Source: Eutypa lata
Taxonomy: Eukaryota; Ascomycota; Sordariomycetes; Xylariales; Diatrypaceae
Direction of reading: 5' to 3'
DNA: 64,000 nucleotides
Assembly: GCA_022661535.1 (NCBI GenBank)
Contig: JAKULF010000004.1
Span: 4,650,001 to 4,714,000, forward strand
The position numbers and the translations under genes are program-made. Shown here one piece after another: positions 35,275 through 45,704 of the stretch. Under the pieces are notes generated by a model. It made no database searches, was not told where the DNA came from, and was given only the letters and a program-made list of their open reading frames with translations. Position 1 is the first letter of the stretch. The number at the start of each line of letters is the position of its first letter.

Positions 35275-36599
35275 TTAGACGACCCCTCGAAGGGAAGCTC
35301 CGACAAGATGTGAGGGACCTAAGGGAAAATACTCACTGGTTCCGCACAAGTCGCATGTCCACCATTGCCTCTCACGAATCCGTCCACAGAAAGAGCACTG
35401 CCAAGTTTGTGGGGGCGACTTTTTCGGGGGTGGCTGAGCCGACGATGATGTTGCGGAGCGGGTGTTTTTGACATCTGTCTGGGTAAGATCGATAACAGTT
35501 CGTGGTCTCTTTGATGGGTTTCCCGCCAGATCTTTGGTTGCATTGCCCCTTCGCTCAGTACCACAAGCATCACAAGACAGGTAGTTGAGTGGATTTTCGA
35601 GGGTGCATATTTCACAAGTCCAAATCGCCGGGATGGATCGGGCCTCTTTTTCGGGATCCTTTCTCTCAGCGCGTGATTGTGGTGGTAACGGAGGTTGAGT
35701 TGGAGTTGGTCGTTCTCGTGTAATGTCACCACCTCCATTGCCGGCTGGGTTACCAGCAGTCGGCGGTACGTAGGAATCGCCATACTTGGCTTTCTCATCT
35801 TCCTGGACGAGCTCCCACAAGGCTTGAGAAATCGCAGCTTCGTTTGCAGCATCCTCCTCGGCCTGTGTACGGAATCCATTCCGAGTGGCTGTGTCTGCAA
35901 TCTCGCGGATTTCCTCCTGCGTCTGGTTGTCATTTGCGCAGCCTTGTAATGTTTTGTTGCGTCGTTCGGCGGCCCTGGCAATCACTCGTCTAACGTCCTG
36001 GCCCGGACGAATGGGAGCTCCTCCAAGCCGTTGTCCAGAACCTGCGGCTAGAGTGCGACGCTTCTCTGCGGCGGCCCTTGCCATCCGACGAGCTTCGTCC
36101 ATAGGCACTCTTCTACCACCAAGGCGTTGTCCTTCAGATAAGAACCCTTCCCCAGTATAACCCTTCATAACTAATCCTTCGTGCTCGTCCCGTAGTTGAT
36201 TCCATAGTGCATGGAATTTGGAGTCGTGGGGACCGTGAACATTATGGGCTAGTTCGTGCAGCATGGTATCAGTGACTTGCTCTATGGGAAGAAATTGATT
36301 TCGGTCACCCGAATGTCGAAGCCTAAGACATATTCGCTGGCCACCACCAACATTTAGCCCTACAATCCAAGTTAATAGCCATACATATACGAATCGCCAT
36401 GCGCTTGGGTTTATTAACCTAGGAGGTTCTGTTGATTTGGATAGAACTCCGTGAGCTGTTTGACTTTCCACCCTCGCGCCCTCATAAGAGGCTTAACGAG
36501 GGATGCTACCTTCTTCAAGGTATGCAGCGCATCTTTAGCTCGGGAGAAATCTGCTAAATGCGAATATGAAAGGATGAGGGGATCGATTTCCGACATCAT
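35275..36599 (-). CDS. WSS1: Wss1-type WLM metalloprotease (DNA-protein crosslink repair)
   Basis: Wss1 is a SUMO- and Cdc48-linked protease that degrades proteins trapped on DNA. Two exons, 36599-36419 and 36359-35275 (59 bp intron with a GTTAAT donor), encode 421 aa. The WLM domain covers about 1-125 with the zinc site HELAHNVHGPHD: His95, Glu96, His99 and His105. Then come a SHP-like box (FLSEGQRLGG, 133-142) and a Cdc48-binding VIM (Arg151...Ala157-Ala158...Arg161), followed by a second SHP-like box (GSGQRLGG, 167-174) and a second VIM (Arg184...Ala190-Ala191...Arg194). Two RanBP2-type zinc fingers, Cys309/312/323/326 and Cys382/385/396/399, flank a SUMO-interacting motif VIDLT (349-353). 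Yeast Wss1 also has SHP, VIM and SIM elements; the doubling here is unusual. Confidence 0.93.
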
Positions 36600-37845
36600 A
36601 AATTACAGTTAGATAGCAGCTTATAGGTATAGTGGGGTTCAAGAACGGGTAAAGAAAAGGTACCTCCGGCCAAGATGTCGTACATGAATCTCAAGCAGTC
36701 GAAAGAAAATGAAATTTTGTGGCCATGCATTTCAGAGAGTAAGTAATAACTAAATGTTATCAAGTCATAATGTCTGTCAGCTTAGGCACCAAGAAGATTG
36801 CGACTGCTGTTAGAAATCAACTTCCTTTGAAGCCCCCGCCACTACCGGCGAACCAAGCTGAACATGACCGAATCTCAAGAACTGATAATTGAATAGTTAA
36901 GCGGACATGTGCATACTGTTTCTTTTTCAATTAAACATATTACCTACATAGGGAATATTTCATGTACCTTGAAGTGGAGGTTGTACATGATGCTTCCATG
37001 CGTATTTGCATCCTTCTCATTCTATTAGTATATTTTTGATTGCCCAGATTCTATGTAGTTGTATGCTATTATCAAGAATGTTTCTTCATGGATCAAGTGT
37101 TGTTCCTCGAACCTTGTTAACTCAATTCTCATCCAGCAAACACACCCTCTCTGTACTAGGTATTCATCCCATAAATGCCGTGAAAGAGGAAGATGTAATA
37201 ATTAAAATGCCTACTTATGTAGCTTTAAACGAAAAAATGTGTTACTCGGTTTATACCAACTTTCTCATAATTAAGGAGAGCTGCAAGCGATCTACATAGT
37301 GAATCTGATCGAGATTCCCATACACAGTTCGGTAGGGTCTCAGAGTTATGACGACGTCCCCCCTGCCCACCTGCTGCCCCTGGCACAGTGGGGGTCTCTC
37401 CATTCTGTACGACACGGCATTGGTGCATGTGCTTGGTGTCATCTGAGCAATACGGCAAACCACCAGCTTTACACATTTTCTCCCCATAACTCTTGTTTGG
37501 CGAGTCTTCGTGTGCATATTCTAGAGACGGCGTGGTACTCGTAAACGCGCGACTTACAGGCGGCGGTGCCGATATCCGAGGCGATTATGGCAGATTGGTT
37601 GTGAAACCAACCCCCCAAAGAGGTCTCTATGACCTGGCAAGCTGAGAGAGGAGCAGCGGCGCCCCTCAGCCTGACCAGTTGTGGGCATCTCTTTATGAAG
37701 AACATGGGGTCCCACACCACACCGCATCGAGTCGTCTCCAACTTTGACGTCGTTTAAAAATGCCCTTGTGACTCTCAATTTGAGTAACCAGAGTAAGATG
37801 AAAATATGTTCTCGGGATAATGCAACCTGCTAGGATCGGTGTCAA
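36600..37845. promoter_or_regulatory. Upstream region of divergent WSS1 and hydrolase-like genes
   Basis: 1.25 kb without a recognised gene. Small frames on both strands between 37000 and 37780 overlap each other and lack features. Both promoters should lie here. Confidence 0.5.
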
Positions 37846-39840
37846 ATGAACTATATATCTATTGACTACACTGCTATTGTCGGAGCGGCCGTCGCTGCCC
37901 TCGTCGCTGCTGCAGGCTGGTTCATCATGTCGCCTGCCTCTAGTCGACCTGGGGGAGGCTATCGTTGGCCTCAAAATGAGACAACCAAAATGGATCATAC
38001 CAAGTTCTTCGGGTCGCAGGTCGGCGGGAAGTCTGTTATCAATTACAGCTACACGGACATGCCTCTGAAGCTGTTGGTGTGGGACACGCGATACTTCTTC
38101 GTATTTGCCTGGGCTCTGCCATGGATCGTGTGGCCTATTCGGCCTTGCGATGGAGACGGTTTTGACGAGTTGGCGTTTACGCGCCCGAACTTGTGGTGTA
38201 TATTCGTGCACGCTGTTCTTGTGGTGATTCAGACGGCCTTCATAATATCACTTCCCTGGGTCTTCCTATTTCCAGCGTGGATGGTTCTGATAGGGATGAC
38301 CGTGTTCTTTGGCTGCAACGCACTACTCTGCAGGACTCTGAACGGGGATACAATTACTTTCCACTCTGATCCCGAGTTTGCGCCAGCTCTGGAGGAACAT
38401 GAACATGAACAATGGATATTCATCAACGGCGTGGCTGCCGGGTAAGCTAACACCTCTCAGTTCCATAGGATCAAAACTAAAACAACGCATAGGGAGGCAT
38501 GGCTCAAGAGCAACATCAATCGTCTGGCCCTGACCTTCAAGCGGCCGATCATCGGCGTCCACAACCAGACATCCGGCATCATCTTTGATGTGATCGAATG
38601 TCTTGTTCAGCGGAATTTCGGGCTCGCAACTCGCGATGTCCGGGAAGCATATAAGATTGTGAAGGAGAAGCTATATAACCCCAAATACTCCAAGGTCATC
38701 TTCCTTCTGCATTCGCAGGGCGGAATAGAGGGCGGGCTAGTCTTGGACTGGCTCCTGCAGGAGCTTCCACAGGATCTTCTCGCAAAACTAGAGGTCTACA
38801 CATTTGGCAATGCCGCGAATCACTTCAACAACCCCCATCGGCACAACAAGAGCCAGGAGGCAGAGGCGGCGAACCCCCACCACCGGGGGAGCGTTGAGAT
38901 CCCCGAGACTATCACAGAAGTACCGATTACCGACTCTCCGATCGAAATGCGAACGCCGGCTTCGTCCAGGCAGCCGTCGCAGCTAGATCACCTCAGCAAT
39001 GGCCATACCGATGAGCAGCAGTCCACCTCGCAGACATCTAACTCGAGCGAGCAGAATGGTACAAGGCACCGGAGGAAGACCACTGTCGTACCTGCGGCGG
39101 ACCGCGCCATCGGACACGTTGAACATTACGCACACACGACAGATTTCGTGGCACTCTGGGGCGTTCTGCATTTCGTGACGAACGAGCGAGCGTCACCACA
39201 TCTGCCGCGCTTCATTGGGCGTGTCTTCAGCCGTACGTCGTCGTTAGGCGGTCATCAGGTAAGTGAGAATCCGTCCCCGTTTTCCTCTTCTACAGCTTGC
39301 TTCTAGGGCTTTTTAGTCTCAGATCCAAATCAAACATCATCCCATTGGACGTATTCTTCCTGAGTGGTGCTTAGGAGTAGCACTTCTCAAGGCATACTAT
39401 GGGAGAATATAAGAATACAAGAATACAACTTTACTGACCCGTGGGCGTGATGGGTACAGTTCTCCCAGCACTACCTCAACGGGATGTTTCCCCTAGCCCG
39501 GGATCCAGAGACGGGCCGTCTCATCGGCTGCGCCGACAAGAACGAGTTTATGGATAGCGTCGTTGAGGCGGGCGAGCCCGGCTCCGAGGAGGAAGCCCTC
39601 CGCGAAGGCGTCGAGAACAGCTGGGCGCGGCTGCGCCAGGATAGCGACGTTGACGACGAGGACGGTGTTGCCGTTCATGGCAGCTTCTACGGGGACCACA
39701 GGAAGCGCATCAGGGACGGAAAGGTGAGGGTTAAGCATCTCAGCCGACTTTGGCTGTACAGGAATGGAAGAAGCCCGCCTGAGACCCCGAAGGGGTTGGC
39801 GAGAGAGGCTGGTGGGGTTGTTAGAGGAGCTACGATGTGA
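37846..39840 (+). CDS. Fungal membrane protein with alpha/beta-hydrolase-like domain
   Basis: Function unknown. Three exons, 37846-38441, 38493-39258 and 39460-39840 (introns 51 and 201 bp), encode 580 aa. The N-terminus has a hydrophobic anchor (about 10-29) and more hydrophobic segments at about 85-100 and 125-165, so it is a multi-pass membrane protein. The soluble part has a lipase-like nucleophile elbow KVIFLLHSQGG with Ser273 (pattern HSQGG rather than GxSxG), preceded by RPIIGVHNQTSG and followed by VYTFGNAANHF, which resembles the post-Ser beta strand of serine esterases. HVEHYAHTTDFVALWG could supply the acid or histidine. A Ser/Thr/Asn-rich insert (about 310-390) interrupts the domain. 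A lipid or ester substrate is plausible but not shown. Confidence 0.8.
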
Positions 39841-40327
39841 GAACATTCGATCGAACGTAGTTTACTGTTGAAAAATGTGCACAACCAGGACAGGGGATAA
39901 GATTCTACTGGTATAACTAGATCAAAGTTAATGGTAATGTCATTTTTAAGTAACAAGTATGTATGTCAATGTAAGGAGAGTTACCAATATCTTTGTGATA
40001 GACCTACTGCTGTTATTGAAGCATAAACACCTTTCAATACCTAAATAAACTTGACATGCTTGCCTTCGAGTAACATTGCTTGCATGGTGATTGTCCCACC
40101 CTGGTGCGAAATATATTGTACCTCCAGTAGTTATATGTATTTCGATTATTTGCGCTAGGGAACCAGAGACCAATTAAATGTGACATATGTTCCAATTCAG
40201 GGAATATTGATCAACAGCAGATCAACGTCAGCATAAATGCGAGTCAGCTTTATCACTTCCACCATTACAGCGCAGCAAACACGAACGATTAAACTATAAG
40301 TCTCAATTCCATGATGCGCACCCAATC
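39841..40327. other. Intergenic, 0.49 kb
   Basis: AT-rich spacer between two plus-strand genes; nothing recognisable beyond the presumed promoter of the phosphoesterase gene. Confidence 0.5.
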
Positions 40328-42101
40328 ATGGCGGCAAAGCGGGGTCCCAGTGCGGAACTGATCCCGAATCCATTCATCAAGAAACGCAATCTAGAGTGGA
40401 CCATCGAGCTGCCGGCGACAGCGACAGCAGCAGTAGCAGCAGCAGCAGTCACTGCTTCATCATCATCGTCATCTTCTTCTTCCTCCTCGGGCGCTAGCAG
40501 CCCAGAAGACCAGCAACAGGGGGAGGGTGCGAATGATAACAATGACAATGACAACGACAACGACATCGCAGTGGAAGACGAAACGTATAAAAAGAAAGAG
40601 GACGGAGGCCTATCCGCCGCAGCCGTCGAGGCGGGAGAGGCCCGCGTCGACGACCACCTGGACTACTTCAGCCAGATCCTGACAAAAGCGACTCTTGCGC
40701 CTTTCCCGCCGGATAATGCCCCACATCTCGCCGTCGCGCGCTACCGGGAGCTGTACGGCGCGAGCTTCGGCAGCTCCCGGGGCGCGCACTTCGTCGTGCA
40801 CCAGCACGACCACCCGGTCGCGGGGACGCATTATGACCTCCGGCTGCAGATCAACGAGACGAGCAGCGCATCTTGGGCTATTAGTAAGTTCCTTTTTATT
40901 ATTATTATTATTAAATTGTTTCTCTAACTGCCAGCCAATTCATGCATATATGCAAGAGAGAAAAAAAGAAAAAGAAACGATTACTAACTAATAGGTATGG
41001 ATAACAGTGTACGGACTACCAGGTGATCCGAACAGCAAGAGGCTCAACAGAAACGCCACGGAGACAAGAGTGCACTGCTTATGGGTAACCAGCATCCACC
41101 GCATACATATCTTCATCACAAACTACCTACAGAGGACTAACCACTCACTCCAGAACCACCTAATAGAGACCGCCTCCCCAGCAACAGGCTCCCTCCTCAT
41201 TTGGGACACTGGAACCTACACCATCCTCCCTAGCAAGAACAGCAAAGACAACGACAACAGGCCAGCCGTAGACCCCAACTCACAGCAGTCGCCACATTCT
41301 CCCTCCCCCCCTCCGGATCCAGGATCAGGCCCCACAGAACAAGCCAAACTCCAACGGGCCTTCGAAGCGCGCAAGATCCGCATCCAACTACACGGCACCC
41401 GGCTCCCGCACACCTACGCGCTCAACCTGCGCCTGACGCAAAACGAAGAAATAGCCGGCCGGGCGCGCAACCTGCGCGGGCCGGCAACAACAACAACGAA
41501 GCGGCGGCGGCGGCGGCGACAGCCGCAGCAGGGGAGGGGCACGCGGGGAGCGAAGGTCATGACGTCGAGCTCGTCAGATTCAGACGATGACAATGACGAT
41601 GACGACAATGACGAAGCGGACACCGTAAAGACCCCCACGGGGAAAGGTGGAGGGGGTGGAGAAGAAGAAGAAGAAGAAGAAGATATCTCGACGATGGAGC
41701 GCGAGATCCGCGAGCTGGAGGATGAGCAGGTTCGCAGGACCAATGCGTATCCCGGGGCCGCCAATACCATCGGTAGTGTCCATCAGAGGCGGTGGTATGC
41801 GTCGCTTGACCGGGAGGCTTGCGGGTTCGTGAGGCATCGGAGGGGTGGGAGGGTTGTTTGGGAGCCGAGTACTAGTAGTAGTAGTAGTGGTGGCGCTACT
41901 GGTAGCAGCAGCAGCAGCAATAGCAGATGTGGTGGCGCGCCTGGCGATGGCGATGCTGGGAGGCTTAGTTTCCCGTTCTACGTTCGGGGCGTCGAGGTTG
42001 AGCGCAGTGTCGTCACCGGCCGCCTCGGCGCCGATGTCCTCCGGGATGAGGGCGTCGTCGGTTATGTGTCGCGGAAGGGCTGGCGCCCGGTCTTGAACTG
42101 A
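40328..42101 (+). CDS. LigD-type 3'-phosphoesterase domain protein
   Basis: LigD phosphoesterase domains trim 3'-phosphates and ribonucleotides at DNA ends in bacterial and archaeal end joining; stand-alone versions occur in fungi. Three exons, 40328-40883, 41008-41084 and 41154-42101 (introns 124 and 69 bp), encode 526 aa. The core motifs are present: HFVVHQHDH (154-162), HYDLRLQ (168-174), SWAI joined by intron 1 to MYGLPGDP, then LNRNATETRVHCLW joined by intron 2 to NHLIETAS and GSLLIWDTGTY. His160, Asp161, His168 and Asp170 are the likely metal or catalytic residues by family comparison. No ligase or polymerase domain follows. Low-complexity blocks flank the core: an Ala/Ser run (about 31-55), an Asp/Asn run (about 70-80), an Arg-rich tract and an acidic SDSDDDNDD/EEEEEE stretch. 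The role in fungal DNA repair is inference. Confidence 0.87.
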
Positions 42102-42553
42102 TCATTAGGTAGGTATGTATGCCGCTTACTTTTGCTATATAGATAGCTAGCTTACTACTATGTCATGCTGGGAGCACGGTATATCTCTAACAATAGCGGT
42201 GATTGAATCTGTTTGGAAACTTAGATCGTGGTCTAGTTTGGTGCAGAAAAGGTTTAACAAGAGTATCGATCAACGCGGAAGATATATATATAGAGACAAA
42301 CAAACAAACAAATAAGGTGAAGACGGCCAATTCGTCAAGCCAAGAGGTATCATATGCACCGGCGGTCGCAGGGACCCTAGAATATACACAATACACAGAA
42401 AATAACATGAATGCTGGTCAATCCGTTCCGAACGCCTAACCCTGAACCCTCATCGTCATTAGCGTAGTTCCCCTTTTTGCCTTATTCCCCTCTTTCTCTC
42501 CAACCCTCTCATAACAATGCGATTCAATCATTTCTTTGCGCCCCTATCCCCAT

Positions 42554-43042
42554 TCATGCGTATCTCATCGGCTCTTGTTGTCCTGGTGGCGGCGGACCTT
42601 GAGGAGGCGGCGCGCCGCCACCCCCGCCGCCGCCGTGCTGTCCCCAGCCCTGGGGCGGCCCTCCTTGATTCTGCATGGGTATATTATTATTGCCGCCGCC
42701 GCCACCGTTCTTCATGTTAAGGACATCAGGTCGATTCTCGAGCGGCTGGGCGAAGTTACAGATGTGGCAGACGACGTCGTGATAGCCCTTAAAGGACAGA
42801 GGCAGAACAGGCTGATTTGGTAGATACATGTTAGTGTATTGGCCTGTTGCTTAGATAGGTAGGTAGTTAGGGAAAGGGAAAAAAGAAGACAAACTTACCA
42901 CGAAGCAGAATGTGAACCATGGATTGCTCTTTATGACACGACCGGAGTAGTTACCGCAGTTGTGGCATTGGCAGATCACGCCCTCGTAGCCCTCCACTTC
43001 CTTGCGGAAGGTGTGCTCGCCACAGGTGAATACGAAACACAT
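42554..43042 (-). CDS. Small zinc-ribbon protein
   Basis: Two exons, 43042-42899 and 42811-42554 (87 bp intron with an ACTAAC branch point), give 133 aa. Two CxxC knuckles form a zinc ribbon: Cys26-HN-Cys29 (CQCHNCGNYSG) and Cys63-HI-Cys66 (VVCHICNFAQ), separated by the hydrophobic NPWFTFCFV/PVLPLSFKGYH stretch that the splice creates. The C-terminal half is Gly/Asn/Pro/Gln-rich and probably disordered. The acceptor was chosen at ATCAG/CCT because the nearer CAG does not keep frame. This resembles a zinc-ribbon family seen across filamentous ascomycetes with no known function. The upstream gene RPP1 is divergent. Confidence 0.8.
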
Positions 43043-43920
43043 CGTCGGTCACGGTCCGTAGTAGTAGTAATAGTGACAGGAAGATAATAGGTAAGTCTTC
43101 TGATTACTCGAGCCGTCGAAGGTATATAGATATTCCGAAAGAGTGGTTAACGAGGAAATAGGCGCAAGCAGGACGATCCTTAACTAACGGTAAGGATTAG
43201 TTGTAGGTGTCGGAGGTTGAGGGAAAGAAGATTTAAGGTAGGTATCATTAAAGTTTATGCAGTTTTGGAAGAAATGCCCGCCATATGACTGACATTCAAT
43301 GTTGAAATACAGGTAGTTACAATTAGGTGCGTGTTCATTCGGGGCTGTGTAATTAAAAGGATGGGATGTACGAAATAATTGCCTGCCTGCTTCCACGATC
43401 TGGTTACCTAATTTATAGTCAACTCTTGGCTGACCACTCGTGCCACTTTCACACAACAGGTAGCTGTCATGAAACGCGCAGAGGGCCGAATAAGATCCTC
43501 TCAAGTTAGATATATACATAGGTTAGAGCATCAATGTTCATGTATACATATCTACATATACCGAATGTAAGCTCATGACCTTGCTTATTCCCAAATTGGG
43601 TAATAAATGATAATATGGCCGCTTCTGATAGCTGCGATACATAGTACTGCGTACTGCTTCCCGACATGTTAGTGCTATGTAAGTGCCGCCTGCATGACCC
43701 CACCAATATGTAGGTACTTACCTACATACCTCCCCACTTAAAAGTTCTTTGGAGCTTTCAATGCTGAATCTTTTGAATCCCATACCATACATCTATCTAT
43801 CAATAATGCGGTAAACTCTTAACTAACAGTCACCTCTCGCGACATTAGGGCGGGCAGGAATAACTCCACATTATCATCTGTGTCTGCACACGCAATGCAA
43901 ACGCCCAGGCGACGATCACG
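43043..43920. promoter_or_regulatory. Shared upstream region of divergent zinc-ribbon and RPP1 genes
   Basis: 0.88 kb without a recognised gene. A 111-codon frame on the minus strand (43184-43519) and a 66-codon frame have no recognisable features. It should hold both promoters. Confidence 0.5.
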
Positions 43921-44985
43921 ATGCTATACGACCTCAACATCGCCTGGTCGCCCTCGACCAGCGCCGCCGAGCTCGAGCGCACCCTCAAGTTCAGCAAGAC
44001 CCTCGGCTACGACGTCGTCGCCCTGAACCACACCATCAACCCGCCCGTACCACCACAGGTCGTAAACCCACTTCCCAAATTCCCTCCTCCTTCTCCTCCT
44101 CCCCCTCTCAACAACGCCAACAACACCAATACCACCACCACCACCGCCGCCGCCACATCTCTCCCCACAACCCTCCACCGCGCAACCCTCATCCTCAGCG
44201 ACCCGAACGTCGCGCACCGGCTCCCGCAGCTCGCGAACGCGTACGACATCATAGCCGTGCGGCCGACGTCGGAGCGCGAGTTCCAAGCCGCGTGCCTCAA
44301 CATCGCCGAGGCGTCGCTCGTCTCGCTCGACCTGACGCAGCGGTTCCCCTTCCACTTCCGCCCGAAGCCGTGCATGGCGGCCGTGAACCGCGGCCTGCGC
44401 TTCGAGGTGTGCTACGCGCCGTGTCTCTCCTCTGCTTCGGCCGACGCCCGCGCCCGCGCCACCTTCATGGGCAACGTGGTGGAGCTCGTGCGCGCCACGC
44501 GCGGGCGCGGCATCGTCATCAGCAGTGGGGCCCGGGGCGTGCTGGGCTTGAGGGCCCCGGCTGATGTCGTCAATCTGTTCGCCGTCTGGGGCCTCGGGAC
44601 CGAGCGCGGGATGGAAGGGTTGGGCGTGCTGCCCAGGGGCGTCGTTGTGAATGAGGGCATCAAGCGGAGGGGGTTTAGGGGCGTGGTGGATGTTGTTGGG
44701 GTGGCGGAGAGGGATGATGATGATGATACTGGTGGTGACAAAAGAGATAGGGGAGAAAGGGCGAAAGAGAAGCAGAAGCACAAGGCGGGGAATAACAACA
44801 ACAATAATAAGAATAAGAACAATGGCGAGAATAAGCGGAAGAAGGAACAGGGGACTAGTGGTGGTGGTGGTGACGGTAATCCTGAGGGAGATGATAAGCC
44901 CATGAGCAAAAGACAGGCCAAGAGATTGAAGGCTGCTCTGAAGAAACCCCCAGCTGCTGCAGAGGAGGAGGAGAAGAATGCGTAG
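43921..44985 (+). CDS. RPP1: RNase P/MRP protein subunit RPP1 (p30)
   Basis: Protein subunit of nuclear RNase P and RNase MRP, required for tRNA 5' maturation and pre-rRNA processing. Single exon, 354 aa. The PHP-like barrel of the p30 family is recognisable: MLYDLNIAW at the start, FSKTLGYDVVALNHTI, YDIIAVRPTSEREFQAACL, VSLDLTQRFPFHFRPK, AVNRGLRFEVCYAPCL, GIVISSGARGVLGLRAPADVVNLFAVWG and VVVNEGIKRRGFRGVVDVV. A Pro/Asn/Thr-rich insert (about 44-85) lies between the first strands. The C-terminal 90 residues are a basic/acidic low-complexity tail (NNNNKNKN, KRQAKRLKAALKK), longer than in yeast. Coding sequence is GC-rich, producing a 363-codon antisense frame that I treat as a shadow. Confidence 0.93.
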   Translation: MLYDLNIAWSPSTSAAELERTLKFSKTLGYDVVALNHTINPPVPPQVVNPLPKFPPPSPPPPLNNANNTNTTTTTAAATSLPTTLHRATLILSDPNVAHRLPQLANAYDIIAVRPTSEREFQAACLNIAEASLVSLDLTQRFPFHFRPKPCMAAVNRGLRFEVCYAPCLSSASADARARATFMGNVVELVRATRGRGIVISSGARGVLGLRAPADVVNLFAVWGLGTERGMEGLGVLPRGVVVNEGIKRRGFRGVVDVVGVAERDDDDDTGGDKRDRGERAKEKQKHKAGNNNNNNKNKNNGENKRKKEQGTSGGGGDGNPEGDDKPMSKRQAKRLKAALKKPPAAAEEEEKNA

Positions 44986-45704
44986 ATGGGCAGGCAGGCA
45001 GAGCACATTGTCCAATGATAATAAAGCGGCGTTTTAAGGGGCTGAAATGAATGGCTCCCAGGAAGATACCCCGGGCACTAGGTAGATATAGAATCGATTT
45101 GCTCCCGTCCCTTGCAGAGACGAATTTACATCTTACGACACAGTAGCAATTGCAGCCTACAAACCCCTCCTATCTAAGGTAACCCAGAAAACTACTTCGC
45201 AAGACGAGAGAAGAAAATGAAGAAAAAAAAGAAACGAGGCGAGATTTTGAAGAAGAAAAAAAAAGGGCTCCCCCAGGGATGTCCTCCTAATCATGGTGCA
45301 TTGTGAAGTGAATTATGTACAATACTCAATACTTATATGTATATAAATGAAAAAAAAAAAAAAAAAAAAAAAAAAACGCCAGCCCAGAATAATAATAATG
45401 AGAGAAAAAAAAAGGGTGGGGTTTAAGGGAGAACGACAAGATATTACCAACGAATCTATATAACTAAAATGTGTTTGCGTTTGCGTTTTGCGTTTTCATG
45501 GCTCGGTTTACATCTTGTCTTCCCTTCCACCTCACCCCCTTTCCCTCGTTCGTCCAACTCCCAACCCTCAACCTCCAACCAACCAAACCGTCAATCAACC
45601 AACAAACCAACAAAGCGACCTCCCTTCTAATACCATTATTAAGCCCACACGACAGAACCTCAACAAAAAAATAAATGCTAAGCTACGTAGACAAACGCGC
45701 TTGT
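44986..45704. other. Intergenic between convergent RPP1 and secreted-protein genes
   Basis: No gene recognised. Very A-rich, with a 27 A homopolymer (45350-45376) and several shorter A runs, consistent with 3' flanks of both genes. Confidence 0.6.
45350..45376. repeat. A27 homopolymer
   Basis: Uninterrupted run of 27 adenines in the 3'-to-3' gap. No upstream coding remnant or flanking duplication is seen, so it does not look like a retrotransposon tail. Confidence 0.85.

Noticed and set aside
43924..45015. 363-codon open frame antisense to RPP1
   Set aside because: Shadow of a GC-rich coding gene; it is Leu/Arg/His-rich, lacks any domain, and the plus strand has a clear RPP1 protein.
45350..45376. 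A27 run as a retrotransposon poly(A) tail
   Set aside because: No upstream element remnant or target-site duplication visible; it sits in the 3'-to-3' gap of two genes.
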